Of a stretch of 64,000 nt of DNA, positions 1 to 11,300 are shown piece after piece. The translations under genes were made by a program, and so were the position numbers. Origin of the DNA: Carnegiea gigantea. Taxonomy: Eukaryota; Streptophyta; Magnoliopsida; Caryophyllales; Cactaceae. Under the pieces are notes generated by a model, which ran no database searches, was not told the DNA's origin, and worked only from the letters and a program-made list of their open reading frames with translations. Position 1 is the stretch's first letter. Each line of letters begins with the position of its first letter. The stretch lies in NCBI GenBank assembly GCA_029747015.1, contig JAKOGI010000185.1, forward strand, positions 707,501 through 771,500. The letters run 5' to 3'.

Positions 1-564
1 AGCAGCCAATGACTCATCATTATCATCATCATCGTTCTTATCATTACTGTGATCATTTTTGTTGCTACGACGAACAGTAAACCCAGAAATCAAATCTACA
101 AAGGCAGCCAAAATATACCCATGATTACTTTCTTCATTGACCTTCAAATACGACCCAAGAAGCTCCTTCAACCCTTCAAAATCACCCTGTCTGACTCCTA
201 AGCTCTCCACCATCTCCGCCATTGAGTTCTTGAAGTCCCCGTGCGGGTCCTCACTCTCCACCGCCACCGTCACGTGACCCACCAGGGCGCTGCTCTCTCC
301 CGGCTCGAAGAACAGCCGCTGGTTGGATGACCGCTGGGCCCCACGGATCACGGCCTCCACGTCGGACGGCTCGTCTAGGGTGGAGTCCGAGGAGGAGGTG
401 GTGGAAACTGACTCGGCCGAGTTGGTGAACCATGAGTCGGGTGTCGTCTCCACCGAGTCGTCGAAGTAGACCGAGTTGATCGTCTTGTACACGTCGTCCT
501 TCCTCACCCTGAACGACGTCGTCCTGGGGTTCTGTGTGCATATTGGAAGAAGCTTCAGTTTCAT
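1..564 (-). CDS. OVATE family protein (OFP), N-terminal part, runs off the window
   Basis: The frame is open from an ATG at 564 to the window edge (188 codons, stop not seen). It starts MKLKLLP, then a Ser/Thr-rich stretch (about residues 25-70), then the OVATE domain from about residue 105: VESEDPHGDFKNSMAEMV, an LKELLGSYLKVN segment and HGYILAAFVDLI. OVATE proteins are plant-specific transcriptional repressors that bind TALE homeodomain (KNOX/BELL) and TRM proteins and affect cell elongation and organ shape. The Met-Lys-Leu-rich start and the neighbours (PPR4, eS17) suggest the OFP13/15/16/18 subgroup, with OFP13 (AT5G04820) as best guess; that is from memory. The tail after the domain turns Asp/Asn-rich. 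No intron is seen, as is usual for OFPs. Family call is firm, member call is tentative. Confidence 0.93.
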   Translation of the reverse strand, partial: MKLKLLPICTQNPRTTSFRVRKDDVYKTINSVYFDDSVETTPDSWFTNSAESVSTTSSSDSTLDEPSDVEAVIRGAQRSSNQRLFFEPGESSALVGHVTVAVESEDPHGDFKNSMAEMVESLGVRQGDFEGLKELLGSYLKVNEESNHGYILAAFVDLISGFTVRRSNKNDHSNDKNDDDDNDESLAA

Positions 565-599
565 TCCCGTTATGATTTTCTCTCTCTTATTTCGTTTTG

Positions 600-3200
600 G
601 TTAACTGGCTCTCTGTTTTGCTCCAATGAAGACTTGAAGCCCTGTTGTGTTGTGTTGTGTTGTGTTGGGCAGATAATAATAGAAAGGGAGGAGAGAGAAA
701 GCTCAGGGGAGGAAATGAGGAGAGGTGAGAAGGTGGCCGGGGGCAAAAGAAAAAAGAGGTGACTTTATTAAATGCAGAATGACGGAAATTAAATGCATTT
801 TCTAAACTGATGGAACCAATTGAAAACGCATATATAATTAATACTATATGATCTGATTAAATTTAAAAAAAAATGTTTGTGAACTAATGTTGATGTGATT
901 TTAATATTAGCCTAATGCGTGATGGATGGTATACTCGTGATTTAATTAAGTGGATGCATGTGCAACCATAGAACATGCATGCTCCATGATGATTCATTGT
1001 ACTCGTGAATTAATTTTGAATACTTTATTTTTGGCTAATAATTTTCAATGCCTTAATTATCAGTTGGATTGTGCGCATTTTCTTCAGTGTTTTATTCTTT
1101 CTTTTTCTATTGAAAATGGTGTACATTCCTTGAATATTTGTAGTAAGATTTAAAAAGAATGCATCTTAATTTCATAAAGGAAATATGATAATATAATACA
1201 CGGTGAATATACAGATTGAGAATGGGATAAACGATATTGATTATTTGAAAAATTGTTAACTAATTAAACGCAATGTTCGACACTTAAATAAAGTCTTCAA
1301 TTTAACTCTTGTATGTAGCCCATCGAATTAAAATCTCATCATGTGATTGCAGAAAATGCACAACACTCGAATGGTTATCATTGCTTTTCCTAATACACAA
1401 GTTAAAGAAAAGGTTGTCTTTGAAAGAGTAAAGATGGTGTTTTAACTTTTGGGCACAATCTTCGAAATCCCCTAATCGCAACATAATTTTCCTTAATTTA
1501 TAAAAGGATCATAAAAGCTTATGATAATTTAGGTATCAACCCCACCGTAATTAAACATCGTTAACAATCCTATTAGACCAGCTTGTTATTGATTACCATA
1601 TCTTTCATATAAACATAGTAATTACAGAAATAAGTGTAAAAATTAGCGTACATATAATTGTATTAATATTAAATTAAATTATTTTCTAACCACTGGATTC
1701 AAACTGTTTGGGTGACATCTATAGATTCTATACAAAACAATCGAAGGTCATTTGTATTCACATGTTATTTTGAATGTGGATTTGGGGGGAGGCCGTGTTG
1801 TGTATGTACAAAAAGAGGCGGAGTCCATGTGAGGGTCATTCAAGAAATGCCCAACGGCGAAGTCACACGCTTTGTGGTGGCATTGGCAATTGGCATGCCG
1901 CATGCCCATCAATCCTAATTGCTAAAGGCCCGCCACAAAATTCATTTCCTCCTCATCCTACATTAAACTAGACTCGATAATATTTTTCTTTTATTTTAGG
2001 GGGGTGGGGTTAGAAAAAAAAATACATATTTTGGGTTATAGATGTTAATCCACGTCGCTGATTGTGATAATCAATCATATCATGCTTGGAAAAAATGAGG
2101 AAAAATAAAGTGAGGTTCACGTTACTATGCAAATCTCGTCACAAACACATGTGATATAGATTTAATTGGATGAAATCTGACGTCATCGTAGTTCAATCAT
2201 CTTTATAATACAAGCATAATTTTACGGCAGTGATTGTGATTAGAAGATATAATAACCTGTTTTTATTAAAATATTCTCATATAATTACTCTTAATAATAA
2301 AGATACAATTATGAATTTATTTACATTATAAGGTTGATTCTGTTTAAGATAACTCAAAATCCATTACGACTGTTAGATTTTTACTGATCAAAATAAATAA
2401 TATTCCATCACCACTAATGTGCACTTCTATATCAATATGTTGGTGCTTTTTTTTTGGGGGGGGGGGGGTTTATGTGCATGTGCCTTTATATCTTCCTACT
2501 ACATCTTTGCGGCCTTACCAGGAGCAGAGGACCCCACCGGGGAGATGTTTTATAACTTATCAACACAGATTTGATAGTCTGTGGTGAAACCAACACCGTA
2601 TTGATGAAGCCTCAAATTAAGAATTAAAGTTGCCCCCTCATATCATGTGCCTAGCTTATTGCCCCAATTTGTTGACAAATCCGTGCGGAACAAAATTTAG
2701 CTAGCTACTTTGGTTGCATCTTGAGAGGCTTTTTCATATATACGTTTTAAGGATATATTTAGAGTAGACGTTTGACATTAACCTACTCGATAATGTTGCA
2801 CGACTCGCCTGCATAGGTCAAAGACTCTTACAGGGCTCAAAAGTGTAAAATACACCAATGATCGGTATTCCAGGAGATATTTAATTAGTGCATACTTCAG
2901 TGGCCTAACAATAATAAGCTAGGCCAATCTTAGTGGTAACCCCAGATGAAAGCACAAGAACAAAAATCATCGTGTTGAATTTAGAAGCATAATAAACAAG
3001 TTGGAATCAACTCAACAATAACTCAATAGGCATCCACCACATAAACTGTGTGCGAGATTTAGTACAGGTCTGACTACCATCAAAACTCAATCCTAAATTT
3101 TCAAAAAAGGTAGGCCGGCAAATGGCACATCTAAGAAACAGGCATCAAAACAATAAGAAAATTGCATTATGTGAGCGTCTTGCATCCAAAGTTCTTGCAC
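600..3200. other. AT-rich intergenic spacer
   Basis: About 2.6 kb between the divergent 5' side of the OFP gene and the 3' side of the eS17 gene. It is AT-rich. The short open frames here have no recognisable family and no codon character. A T9-G13 homopolymer junction lies at 2447-2468. I see no RNA gene and no clear transposon ends. Confidence 0.6.
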
Positions 3201-3221
3201 AACATATTCTTCTAAATAGCC

Positions 3222-3641
3222 CTAGTACCTCCTTCCGGCACCACGACCAAAAGTTGGAGCAGCTACCATGGGCTCGGGCTCAGCCTTGACAACTCCGGGA
3301 AGATCAGACATGCCAAGAGCAGCAAGCATGTCCATGGTCTCCGAATCAACAGGGATTGAGTCCGTCTTGATGGCAGACTCAGCAGGGACAAAGTCCATAC
3401 GCCTCTCACGCTCTTCCTCTTGCAACTTGAGGGAGATTCCACGGACCGGACCCTTCTGAATCCTCTTCATGAGGTGGGTGGAGAACCCGGCAATCTTGTT
3501 GCGCAATCTCTTGGAAGGAATGATGGCAACCTCCTCCAAGACTTTCTTGTTGGTGTGGAAGTCCAATGTCATCTTGGAATAGTACTTCTCGATGACTTGG
3601 CGAGAAGACTTCTTCACAGTCTTTGTGCGGACACGACCCAT
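3222..3641 (-). CDS. RPS17: 40S ribosomal protein eS17 (RPS17)
   Basis: A complete 139-residue intron-free coding region starting [20 protein letters not shown], the invariant eS17 N-terminus. It continues with the [15 protein letters not shown] and [13 protein letters not shown] segments and an acidic, Pro-containing tail ending GRGAGRRY. eS17 is a structural protein of the small ribosomal subunit near the beak and head. The length is normal for plants. Just upstream of the ATG the minus strand reads TTTACAG, a good 3' splice site in the leader, so the transcript probably starts near 4960 and carries a leader intron of about 1.2 kb. The likely promoter has a telo-box and a site II element, the usual pair for plant ribosomal protein genes. 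The Arabidopsis counterpart in the same neighbourhood is AT5G04800 (from memory). Confidence 0.98.
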   Translation of the reverse strand: MGRVRTKTVKKSSRQVIEKYYSKMTLDFHTNKKVLEEVAIIPSKRLRNKIAGFSTHLMKRIQKGPVRGISLKLQEEERERRMDFVPAESAIKTDSIPVDSETMDMLAALGMSDLPGVVKAEPEPMVAAPTFGRGAGRRY

Positions 3642-3663
3642 CTTGGAAGCTTAGAACTCACCT

Positions 3664-4960
3664 GTAAATTAGGCATACGTATATCAATGCACAGTTCTGG
3701 TTGCAATTCAAGGTTGTCGAATGATGATGTGCAACACTAATTTTGAAAAGAACAAGACTATACAGTTTGAAATAACCTGCAAGTTTTTCATGCAACCTGT
3801 CATAACACAATGTACACTCTACTAACCGCAGAGGTTCGATGACTAACCCTTTTATGCAAATCAGAATTACCATCACCAAAGTCAAAGATTTATTTTACCT
3901 ACACTGACCTAGTTCAAAAACCTACAGCCCAACGCATAGTATCTCCTTTCTAATCATATCGCGTCTTCAGTTTTGATTTATCTCCCTTTTTGGGGGTGCT
4001 GTTGGGGAAGAAGGGAATCATCGCATTCTACAACTTAACAAGAGAGCCAAAAGCTCCATCCAATTATACTCAGGAAACAAGCCCCTCTCCACAACCTTCA
4101 GGCTTCAACGCTCTTATGAATTAAGTCCTAACGAAAATGTCATAGACTTGGGCACGTTACAGAATCACAGAGACGGAATTGCATCCTACATCCCTTTTTG
4201 TGTGAGGGCAGGGGCAGAGGTTGCAATGGTAGATAGTAGAGTCCCATTGGTGAAGGCAACAACATGGTCCTTCAACTAAAAACAACTACGCAGAGCAAGA
4301 TCAACAGCACCCAAAAATCCACGTCTTTCTTCTGAAAGGATAGATTGATCCAAAGGAACCCCTCAAAACAAGGAAATCACGGCTTTTTTTGAAAAATTTT
4401 TCAAACCCTTACTTAACAGCAACACTCAATAGTTTACCCAAAAGCAAAGTGAAACACACAACAAATTTGCATCAATATACGTCTTCAAGAAAAAACGCCA
4501 AAGGGCCATCAATTTCATAATTAAGCAGAAGGACAACCAAGTTAGCATCAAGCCAAAACTACCCACAAAACAAAAAGGCCAAATACCAGAAAAAGCCAAA
4601 CATAAACAGAAAGAAAACACAAATCAGCAAGCAAAACGAAGCAAACTGATCAATTGATAGCGAATTCATAAGTTCAACAGAGAGGAGGAGAAAACCCAGA
4701 TCTGAAAAGTTCAATTCCCCTTTACCCATTGTTAATTTTTAGACTTATAAGTCGAATACCAACTACAGCACAACAGATGTTCTTCCCTGAACATCGAACG
4801 AAAGAGACAGAGATGTAGAATAAGAAATGAGGGGAGAGAAAGTGAGACAAGAAGGTACCCGAGAATTCGAAGAGGAGAGAGCAAGAGGGGCGGAAGAGCG
4901 AGGTCTGAGTCTCCCTGTCTGCGGCTGCTGGTGATGGGTGAGAGAAGCCTATTTCTGTTT
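3664..4960 (-). other. Probable 5' leader exon and leader intron of the eS17 gene
   Basis: On the minus strand a pyrimidine- and purine-rich leader (about 4960-4860) is followed by a possible donor, CTCGG|GTACC, near 4857. A possible acceptor, TTTACAG, lies near 3664. No coding frame is recognisable between them. This explains the 1.2 kb stretch without a gene. The exact splice sites are inferred. Confidence 0.5.
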
Positions 4961-5002
4961 TGCTGTTCGTAGAGAATATAGGGGTGAGTAGTGACGGACA
5001 AA

Positions 5003-5011
5003 TTAGGGTTT
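5003..5011 (-). promoter_or_regulatory. Telo-box (AAACCCTAA) upstream of eS17
   Basis: The minus strand reads AAACCCTAA about 40-50 bp upstream of the inferred eS17 leader exon. Telo-boxes are a hallmark of plant translation-machinery promoters and are bound by Pur-alpha and TRB-type proteins. Position and orientation fit. Confidence 0.7.
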
Positions 5012-5147
5012 TGCAAAGGGTGAGCGGTGAGCCTCATGGCCATGGGTCTGGCTTTTTTCTTGTGCTCAAGGGTCCACTCTTCTTACCGTGGTCCTCTATT
5101 AAGATTTCGCCAGTGGCTGATCAGCATGTGATCATCGATTTCTTATC

Positions 5148-5153
5148 TGGGCT
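5148..5153. promoter_or_regulatory. Site II element (TGGGCT) upstream of eS17
   Basis: TGGGCT lies 137 bp upstream of the telo-box. Site II elements (TGGGCY) are bound by TCP factors and typically occur together with telo-boxes in plant ribosomal protein promoters. A single hexamer is weak evidence alone; the pairing raises it. Confidence 0.5.
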
Positions 5154-5231
5154 TCATAATCGAATCCAGACTTGAAGCCTACGTCCACTGCTCACTTATT
5201 ATTCTCAGACAATAAGGTCTTCTCTGCATCA

Positions 5232-5435
5232 TATTTTTTTGGTATTAAATTCTCTATTTTACTAAAATTGAATTACTATTAGCTCAATAAGAGATAAAAC
5301 TATCTTATTTCATTCTTTAAATTCACAAAAGTCAAACCCGAGACCCTAATATTTTTTAAATTCACAAAACTCGAACCCAAGACCTTACTTAGGAAGAACA
5401 AGTGTTAAACTACTGAAACTAACCTACGTTGATTC
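5232..5435 (-). mobile_element. SINE copy 1 (tRNA-derived family shared by four loci)
   Basis: Read on the minus strand it begins GAATCAACGTAGGTTAGTTT, has an A-box-like part and a B-box-like part (GGGTTCGAGTTTTGTGAAT), and ends in an AATACC plus A-rich tail. The same consensus is found at 23682-23845, 35658-35830 and 62186-62357. About 40 bp containing the B-box part is duplicated inside this copy. No clear target-site duplication is visible here, so it is an old copy. Confidence 0.65.
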
Positions 5436-5879
5436 AACGCATTAAATTTGAATGTGGATAATTGGACATTCCTTTCCTATTGCACTAATAACTATGCTAA
5501 CCCTCACACTTTCTCTAGAGCAACATTCGCAACCCAAAACTAAAGGAAAAAAGGTACCGCTTTAGATTTTTCAACTTGTACAATACTACGCTGTTAATTG
5601 CAACAGATTTTTCAACCTGTGTTAGTAGCCTTCAGGTAGCTTAACAACAGCTGGAATAAATGACCAGGTAAATTTTACAGGAAGGATATTGGGATGTAGA
5701 ACAACGTGTCTCATGACCAATCAAGCCATTTTGTTGGCTGATGTAGACTTTCAATCAACATTAAACAGGAAATACATTTTGAATGCTGAATACATGAATA
5801 CATGCTGAGGTACACCTTGAACAAGATACTGACTATGTTAGCATGCCAGCGACAACTGAAGAAGCCCAGCAAGTAGAGA

Positions 5880-8118
5880 TTAGATTGGCAACCAAGCTGT
5901 GTTGACTTCATCATCATCGTTATCAACATCCTCATCATCACCGTCAAAATCCGACTCATCAGCATCAGACCGAGATGCCAAGGGAAGGTTACTAAGTGCA
6001 TTCCAGTCAGGAGGAAATGTTTTCTGCAGAGCTTCAGTAAGCTCCCCGCCACTGCTTTCAATCTTACGCAAACACCGGGACCAGTGAACTGCGGTGCCCA
6101 TATCAACAGTCAATCCAGATTCAGTCATTTCTTGAGAAATGCTCAGAATGCCAGAGCATATGTACTCTTCCGCTACTGTCGCTCTTGACAGTAATGATGT
6201 CATCAGGCAATGGTACACTGCTTTATCCGGCTTCAACCCGGCAGATTTCATTTCTTTAAAGCATCTAAGTGCCTTCTCTGGGAGTGATGCGTGCGCCCAA
6301 CCATTTATTAGTGTTGTGTATGTCTTGACGTTAGGCTTCACCCCAACTGCTTCCATTTCCTGGATTGTCCTCATTGCTCTCTGAGCAACCAAAACAGAGT
6401 AGGATATTAAGCAAGAGACGACAGAAAAGTTCCACCAAAATATTTAGGAGTAGAGAAACTGGCCCACTTCATAATGCCATAAAGCTCAAAGAACTATAGC
6501 ATTACAAGGGAAAAAGAGTTAAGAGTCACACGGGAGTACGGCCCCACATGGCTTTTGGGCTCTAGGCGATCACAAACAGTTAAAACCATTTCCTTTAATC
6601 TGCCGCTTATTTTGTTGTTTTTCTCCCTTCTTCGCAGAAGTTACTCATCCCCCCCCCCCCCCAAAAAAAGGAAGCAGCAACTAGTCACAAAATGCCACCA
6701 AGAAACCGACATGACTCGCTACAATCAGTTTATTCCAATTTGTTCCCTTCCAAGCTGAATTATTACATGAGTCTGCCAGCCAGATGGCTGGAGAAAAGAC
6801 ACCAAAGAAATCGAAGGTGGCATAAACCACTATATCCAAGTCTAAGCTACCAGACAATTTGAAGCACTTACTGTCATATCTCCAGCCTTGCAACACGCAT
6901 TGATGAAAGACGTGTAAGTATGAATATCAGGTTGCACACCCTCTCGCCTCATCTGTTGCAAAAGGTCAGCCGCTTCCCAAACATCGCCTCTTCGAGCCCA
7001 TCTACAGAACTCCACATAAACAATAATAGAAGGATAAGAATTTTAGAAAAACAAGACGACCAAAAGAAGAGCACCTAAAGGAAATTGGTGGCACTCTCTC
7101 TCTCTCTCTCTCTCTCTCTAAAAAAAAAACAAAAAAAAACAAGGGTAAGGAAGTGCATTCATTAGCTCAAAACTTTAATACTCACAAGATATCCTTAGGC
7201 ATTCCAAAGCCATCTGCCTCCTATAACTAAATAATTCACCAATACAGTCCAATACGTTTCCGGTAACCTATATATCACTTGATTTCTTACAACAATCCTG
7301 TTTCCCTCCCAAGATTGTGATCAGATTTTGCCATTTCGCCCTGTATTCAAGTGGCCCTCTCCCTTCCTATCTTTCCCTTTAGTTTTCTCTCCCCTTTTTT
7401 TGGGGGGGGGGGCGGGGAGGTAAGGGAGATCGGGAAAGCTGCATAAAAGCGAAATAGGAGAAGCTCAAAATTGTCACACTGAAAGCTGATTAGATCATTG
7501 ATATAAAAATCTAATCAAGATACATACCCATCAATTAATATGTTATAAACAAATGTATTCCTGGGGATCTTGTGCATACTCATCTCCCTTGTGACAGCTA
7601 GAGCACTTTGCATTCTTCCGGCTTTGCAACAGGCCTTGAGCAATGCCTCGTAAGCGTATACATCAAGCTGAAGCCCTTCTTCCTTGGCTTTAGTGAAATA
7701 TTCAAAAGCTTTTCCAGTATCTCCCAAAGCTGCATAACCTTGCATGATTGTCGTGTATGTGTGCACCGTAGGGCTAACCCCTGCCAATGCCATCTCATCT
7801 AAAATCTCCACAGCCTTCTCCACCTGCAACAAACACAAACTAAACACATGAACTGAATGTAACACACTCTCCTCCCCCACCCCCCGGCCGCCCCAAAAAA
7901 AAGAAAAAGAAAGGAAAAAAAAGAAAAAGTAGCCACCAAGATATGTATACACACACATACACACACACACACGCACACGCACGCACACGCACACGCACGC
8001 GCACGCACACGAACACACAACACCCGCCCGCACCTGCACCCGCACACAGCCCCCCCACCCCATGCACGCACGTGTGCATACACACACGTGTGTGTGTGTG
8101 TGTGTGTGTGTATCCCTA

Positions 8119-8165
<47 letters not shown>

Positions 8166-8303
8166 GTGTGTATGTGTGTGTACGTATATTTACGTGTGTG
8201 TGTGCGTGTACCCACACTTGCGTAAATATATATGTGTGTGTCTATGTGTATGTGTGTGCGCGTGTGTGTGTGTGCGCGTGCGTGCGTCTGTACGTATATT
8301 TAC

Positions 8304-8339
<36 letters not shown>

Positions 8340-11300
8340 ACACACACACACAAATATACATACGTAAATGTGCGTGTGTGTGTGTGTGTGTGTGTGTAAC
8401 CAGAAGCAAATTTCTTATGAAATCTTTACCTGGCGTTTCTCAACAAGGCCAAGAACTAAGGCATTGAACGTCTGGACAGTTGGAATGCATCCATTCTTCC
8501 GCATCATATTGAAAACCTCAAGAGCTCTTCTCATGTCCCCAGCACGTGCAAAACCATGAATGATGGGCAGAAATGTCCTAGTGGTGGGCCTATGCCGTTC
8601 TTTCCTCATTTGCTCAACCATGCGAATGGCACGGTCCATATTACCCATCCCACAAAAAGCCCTAATCATATCATTATAGAGTACAACATCTGGTTTCAAA
8701 CCATCTCGCATAACGTCCTCAAAAACAGCAAATGCATTTGCCCAATCTTTTAACCTCAAAAACCCATTGATTAACATGGAATAGGTCTTCATGTTATGCC
8801 TGATACCAGTAGATTTCATTATTTTGCTAGCCTCCAATGCCTTGGAAACTTTTCCCAACTGCCAAAAAAAATCAACTGTTAAGGTGAATAATATCTGAAC
8901 ATTAATAAAGTCATGAGATACAGCTGCCTTTTGAGGGGGGACGGGGGTGTTGCGGGTGGAGGGGTTCAAAAATACCTTATTGCATAAGAGATGAAGCCAA
9001 AACCATAGTGAAATAACGCTTAATCGTATGAACTACATATTTAATATGCAGCATCGTTGATTAAATCAGAAACCTCTCTCTATACTCTAGTGTAAAAGCA
9101 GGAACAACAGCCTATGTTGGTAGGATCTTAATGCAGTCTATATACCAAACCCCAAAGGCTTCTAAATTGCCCCTTTTTTTCTGTGACATGCACAACAAAG
9201 TTCTACATGATAACACATTTTCCTTACTTTCCAACTCCTTTTCTATAACCACCAGCCTATTTCCCTTTCATATAGGTAGCACTAACAGAATATACAACCT
9301 CCACCTATGGGAGTATCCCTTTGCATAGCTTGTCCCAGATAGAGGACGAAGCAGTACGCAGTTGACAGCCAGTGCAAAACTTTTGAGGAAGTTTTCCTCA
9401 CCTAAGGTTTGCAATTTTGCATAACCCCTAACAAGTCAAAAACCGAGATAAGAGAGAGAATGTTGTGTTATTATGTACTCGAAAGCCAGTGCCAAACTTT
9501 GTCAAATGAGGAAAGTTCAATTTACCAGCACAACACCAAACCCCATCACAAAGTATAACATTAAATGACATCACAAAGTATAACATTAAATGACAGCAGG
9601 CCAATGAGTGACCACCTCCTTTGTAGTGCACCCCCCGGGCCCCCCTTCCCAAGGTGCGCAACTCCTCCAGGACCTGACCATATTTTAAGTGAGATGAGGA
9701 GCTGAAGAAGAATGAAAAGTGTTATTATGCAAAGGACACCCTCCAACGGGAACAGTGTCTCCTGGGGTAAACCAAAGATAAGAGCAACTAGCAACCAAGG
9801 TATTGAAGCTCGCAAATACCTTAGTGTAGAGATTTATCAGGCATCCATAAGTGATGACCGAAGGTACAAAGCCACACTCCTGAAATCACATGAAATTAAT
9901 AACAGTTGTTGAGACAACAGTACCTCTGCAGATACCAAAAGCTTAAACTTTGGGCAAGGAAGAAAGCATAAAAATTAGAATCAGTAAATATTTAGCAAAT
10001 AATCACAAGAAATAGAAGATTCAAGCCATTAAGGGTAGCAACTCAAATATCTGAAGTAAAAAGTATAAAGAATGTCCATCCATTGGCAAGTATGTCCACA
10101 TCCAAGGCCTAAGGATCAGCAGTCCATTTCCAGGTCGGAAAGGCAGATTTATGTCAAACTAGCTGGAAGAATAAGACAGAAGACATGTAGTTATCTTCAA
10201 AAAAATGCCCAGTCCTAATACTATAAAAGTCAACAGTAAATGACCATTACTACCTGTTATAACACAAAGAATCAAAGCCATCAGCCTTTCATGATAATAC
10301 TACTCACCATCCCCACTAACTCTATACATAGACACTATTGTTTTACTGCTCCTCTGTCTGCTTACATCAGAGAAGGGGGGGCTTCAATGTCCTCACGACA
10401 TCTTCCCATATCTTCTGACACTATCAAGACAACAGGCTTGTCGCATTTCCATATTTACTGATCTCCCCCCACCCCTCTTCCAAGTTCCAACACACAAAAG
10501 GAGGCAACTAAATAAGGACATCGGAAACCTCACTGGTAGCTGGGCTTAGGAGAAGTCTTGACCAAGAGCGGGTGGGAAGGAAAAAGAGAGTCAGCAAAAG
10601 GTTCTAAAGAGGGCAGTGTCCATCCCATCCATCAAACATCCATTTCTTTAGGGTTTTACTTTTTTATAAATCAAGCAGGTTTGGAGGGGAGGGGAGGGGA
10701 GGGAAGGGGAACCTGAGCATCTCAGGTTCATGCGTCAGGTCCAGATAGGAAATGACCCTGGAAGATCTGGATCTTGAACAGAAGGATGTAATTGCAGTGA
10801 GTCTAGATTTTGGTAGGTCCATGCGCACAAAAATTAAAGTCCAATTGATATATGGTGAGACTAGTCCCCTCTATCATTCCTACATCAGGCCCAGCTACAT
10901 CACCTAAATTGTTTAAGGGCACACTACATTAATTGAGTTATAGACAATCTAGGCCCAAGTACAAAGACCCCCAGACAGCAAGATTTCCTCCCCTTCATCC
11001 CACATTAAGCATGTCGCTAAGATCAAGCAAATCTAAAAGAAAAGGACAGCAATAACATGAATATCTGACATAATACTTCAAAACTGCTGGTCTAAATGTG
11101 CATATAGAACAAATTAATGCTTTAACTGGCTGTACCTTCAGTCTCTCAAACACAATCAAACACTTCTCTTCATCGCCAACCATGGCATAACCATCCATCA
11201 TAGTGTGGTATATATCAATTGGAGCATCAATACCTTGTTCTTCCATCTCCCTAACCAAGGCTTCAGCACGGTCCATATTACAAGTTTGGCTGCATCAATT

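Noticed and set aside
7943..8467. Long open frames across the dinucleotide repeats (up to 190 codons on either strand)
   Set aside because: They are made of low-complexity repeats inside PPR4 intron 7 and run into real exon 8 or 7 only by chance.
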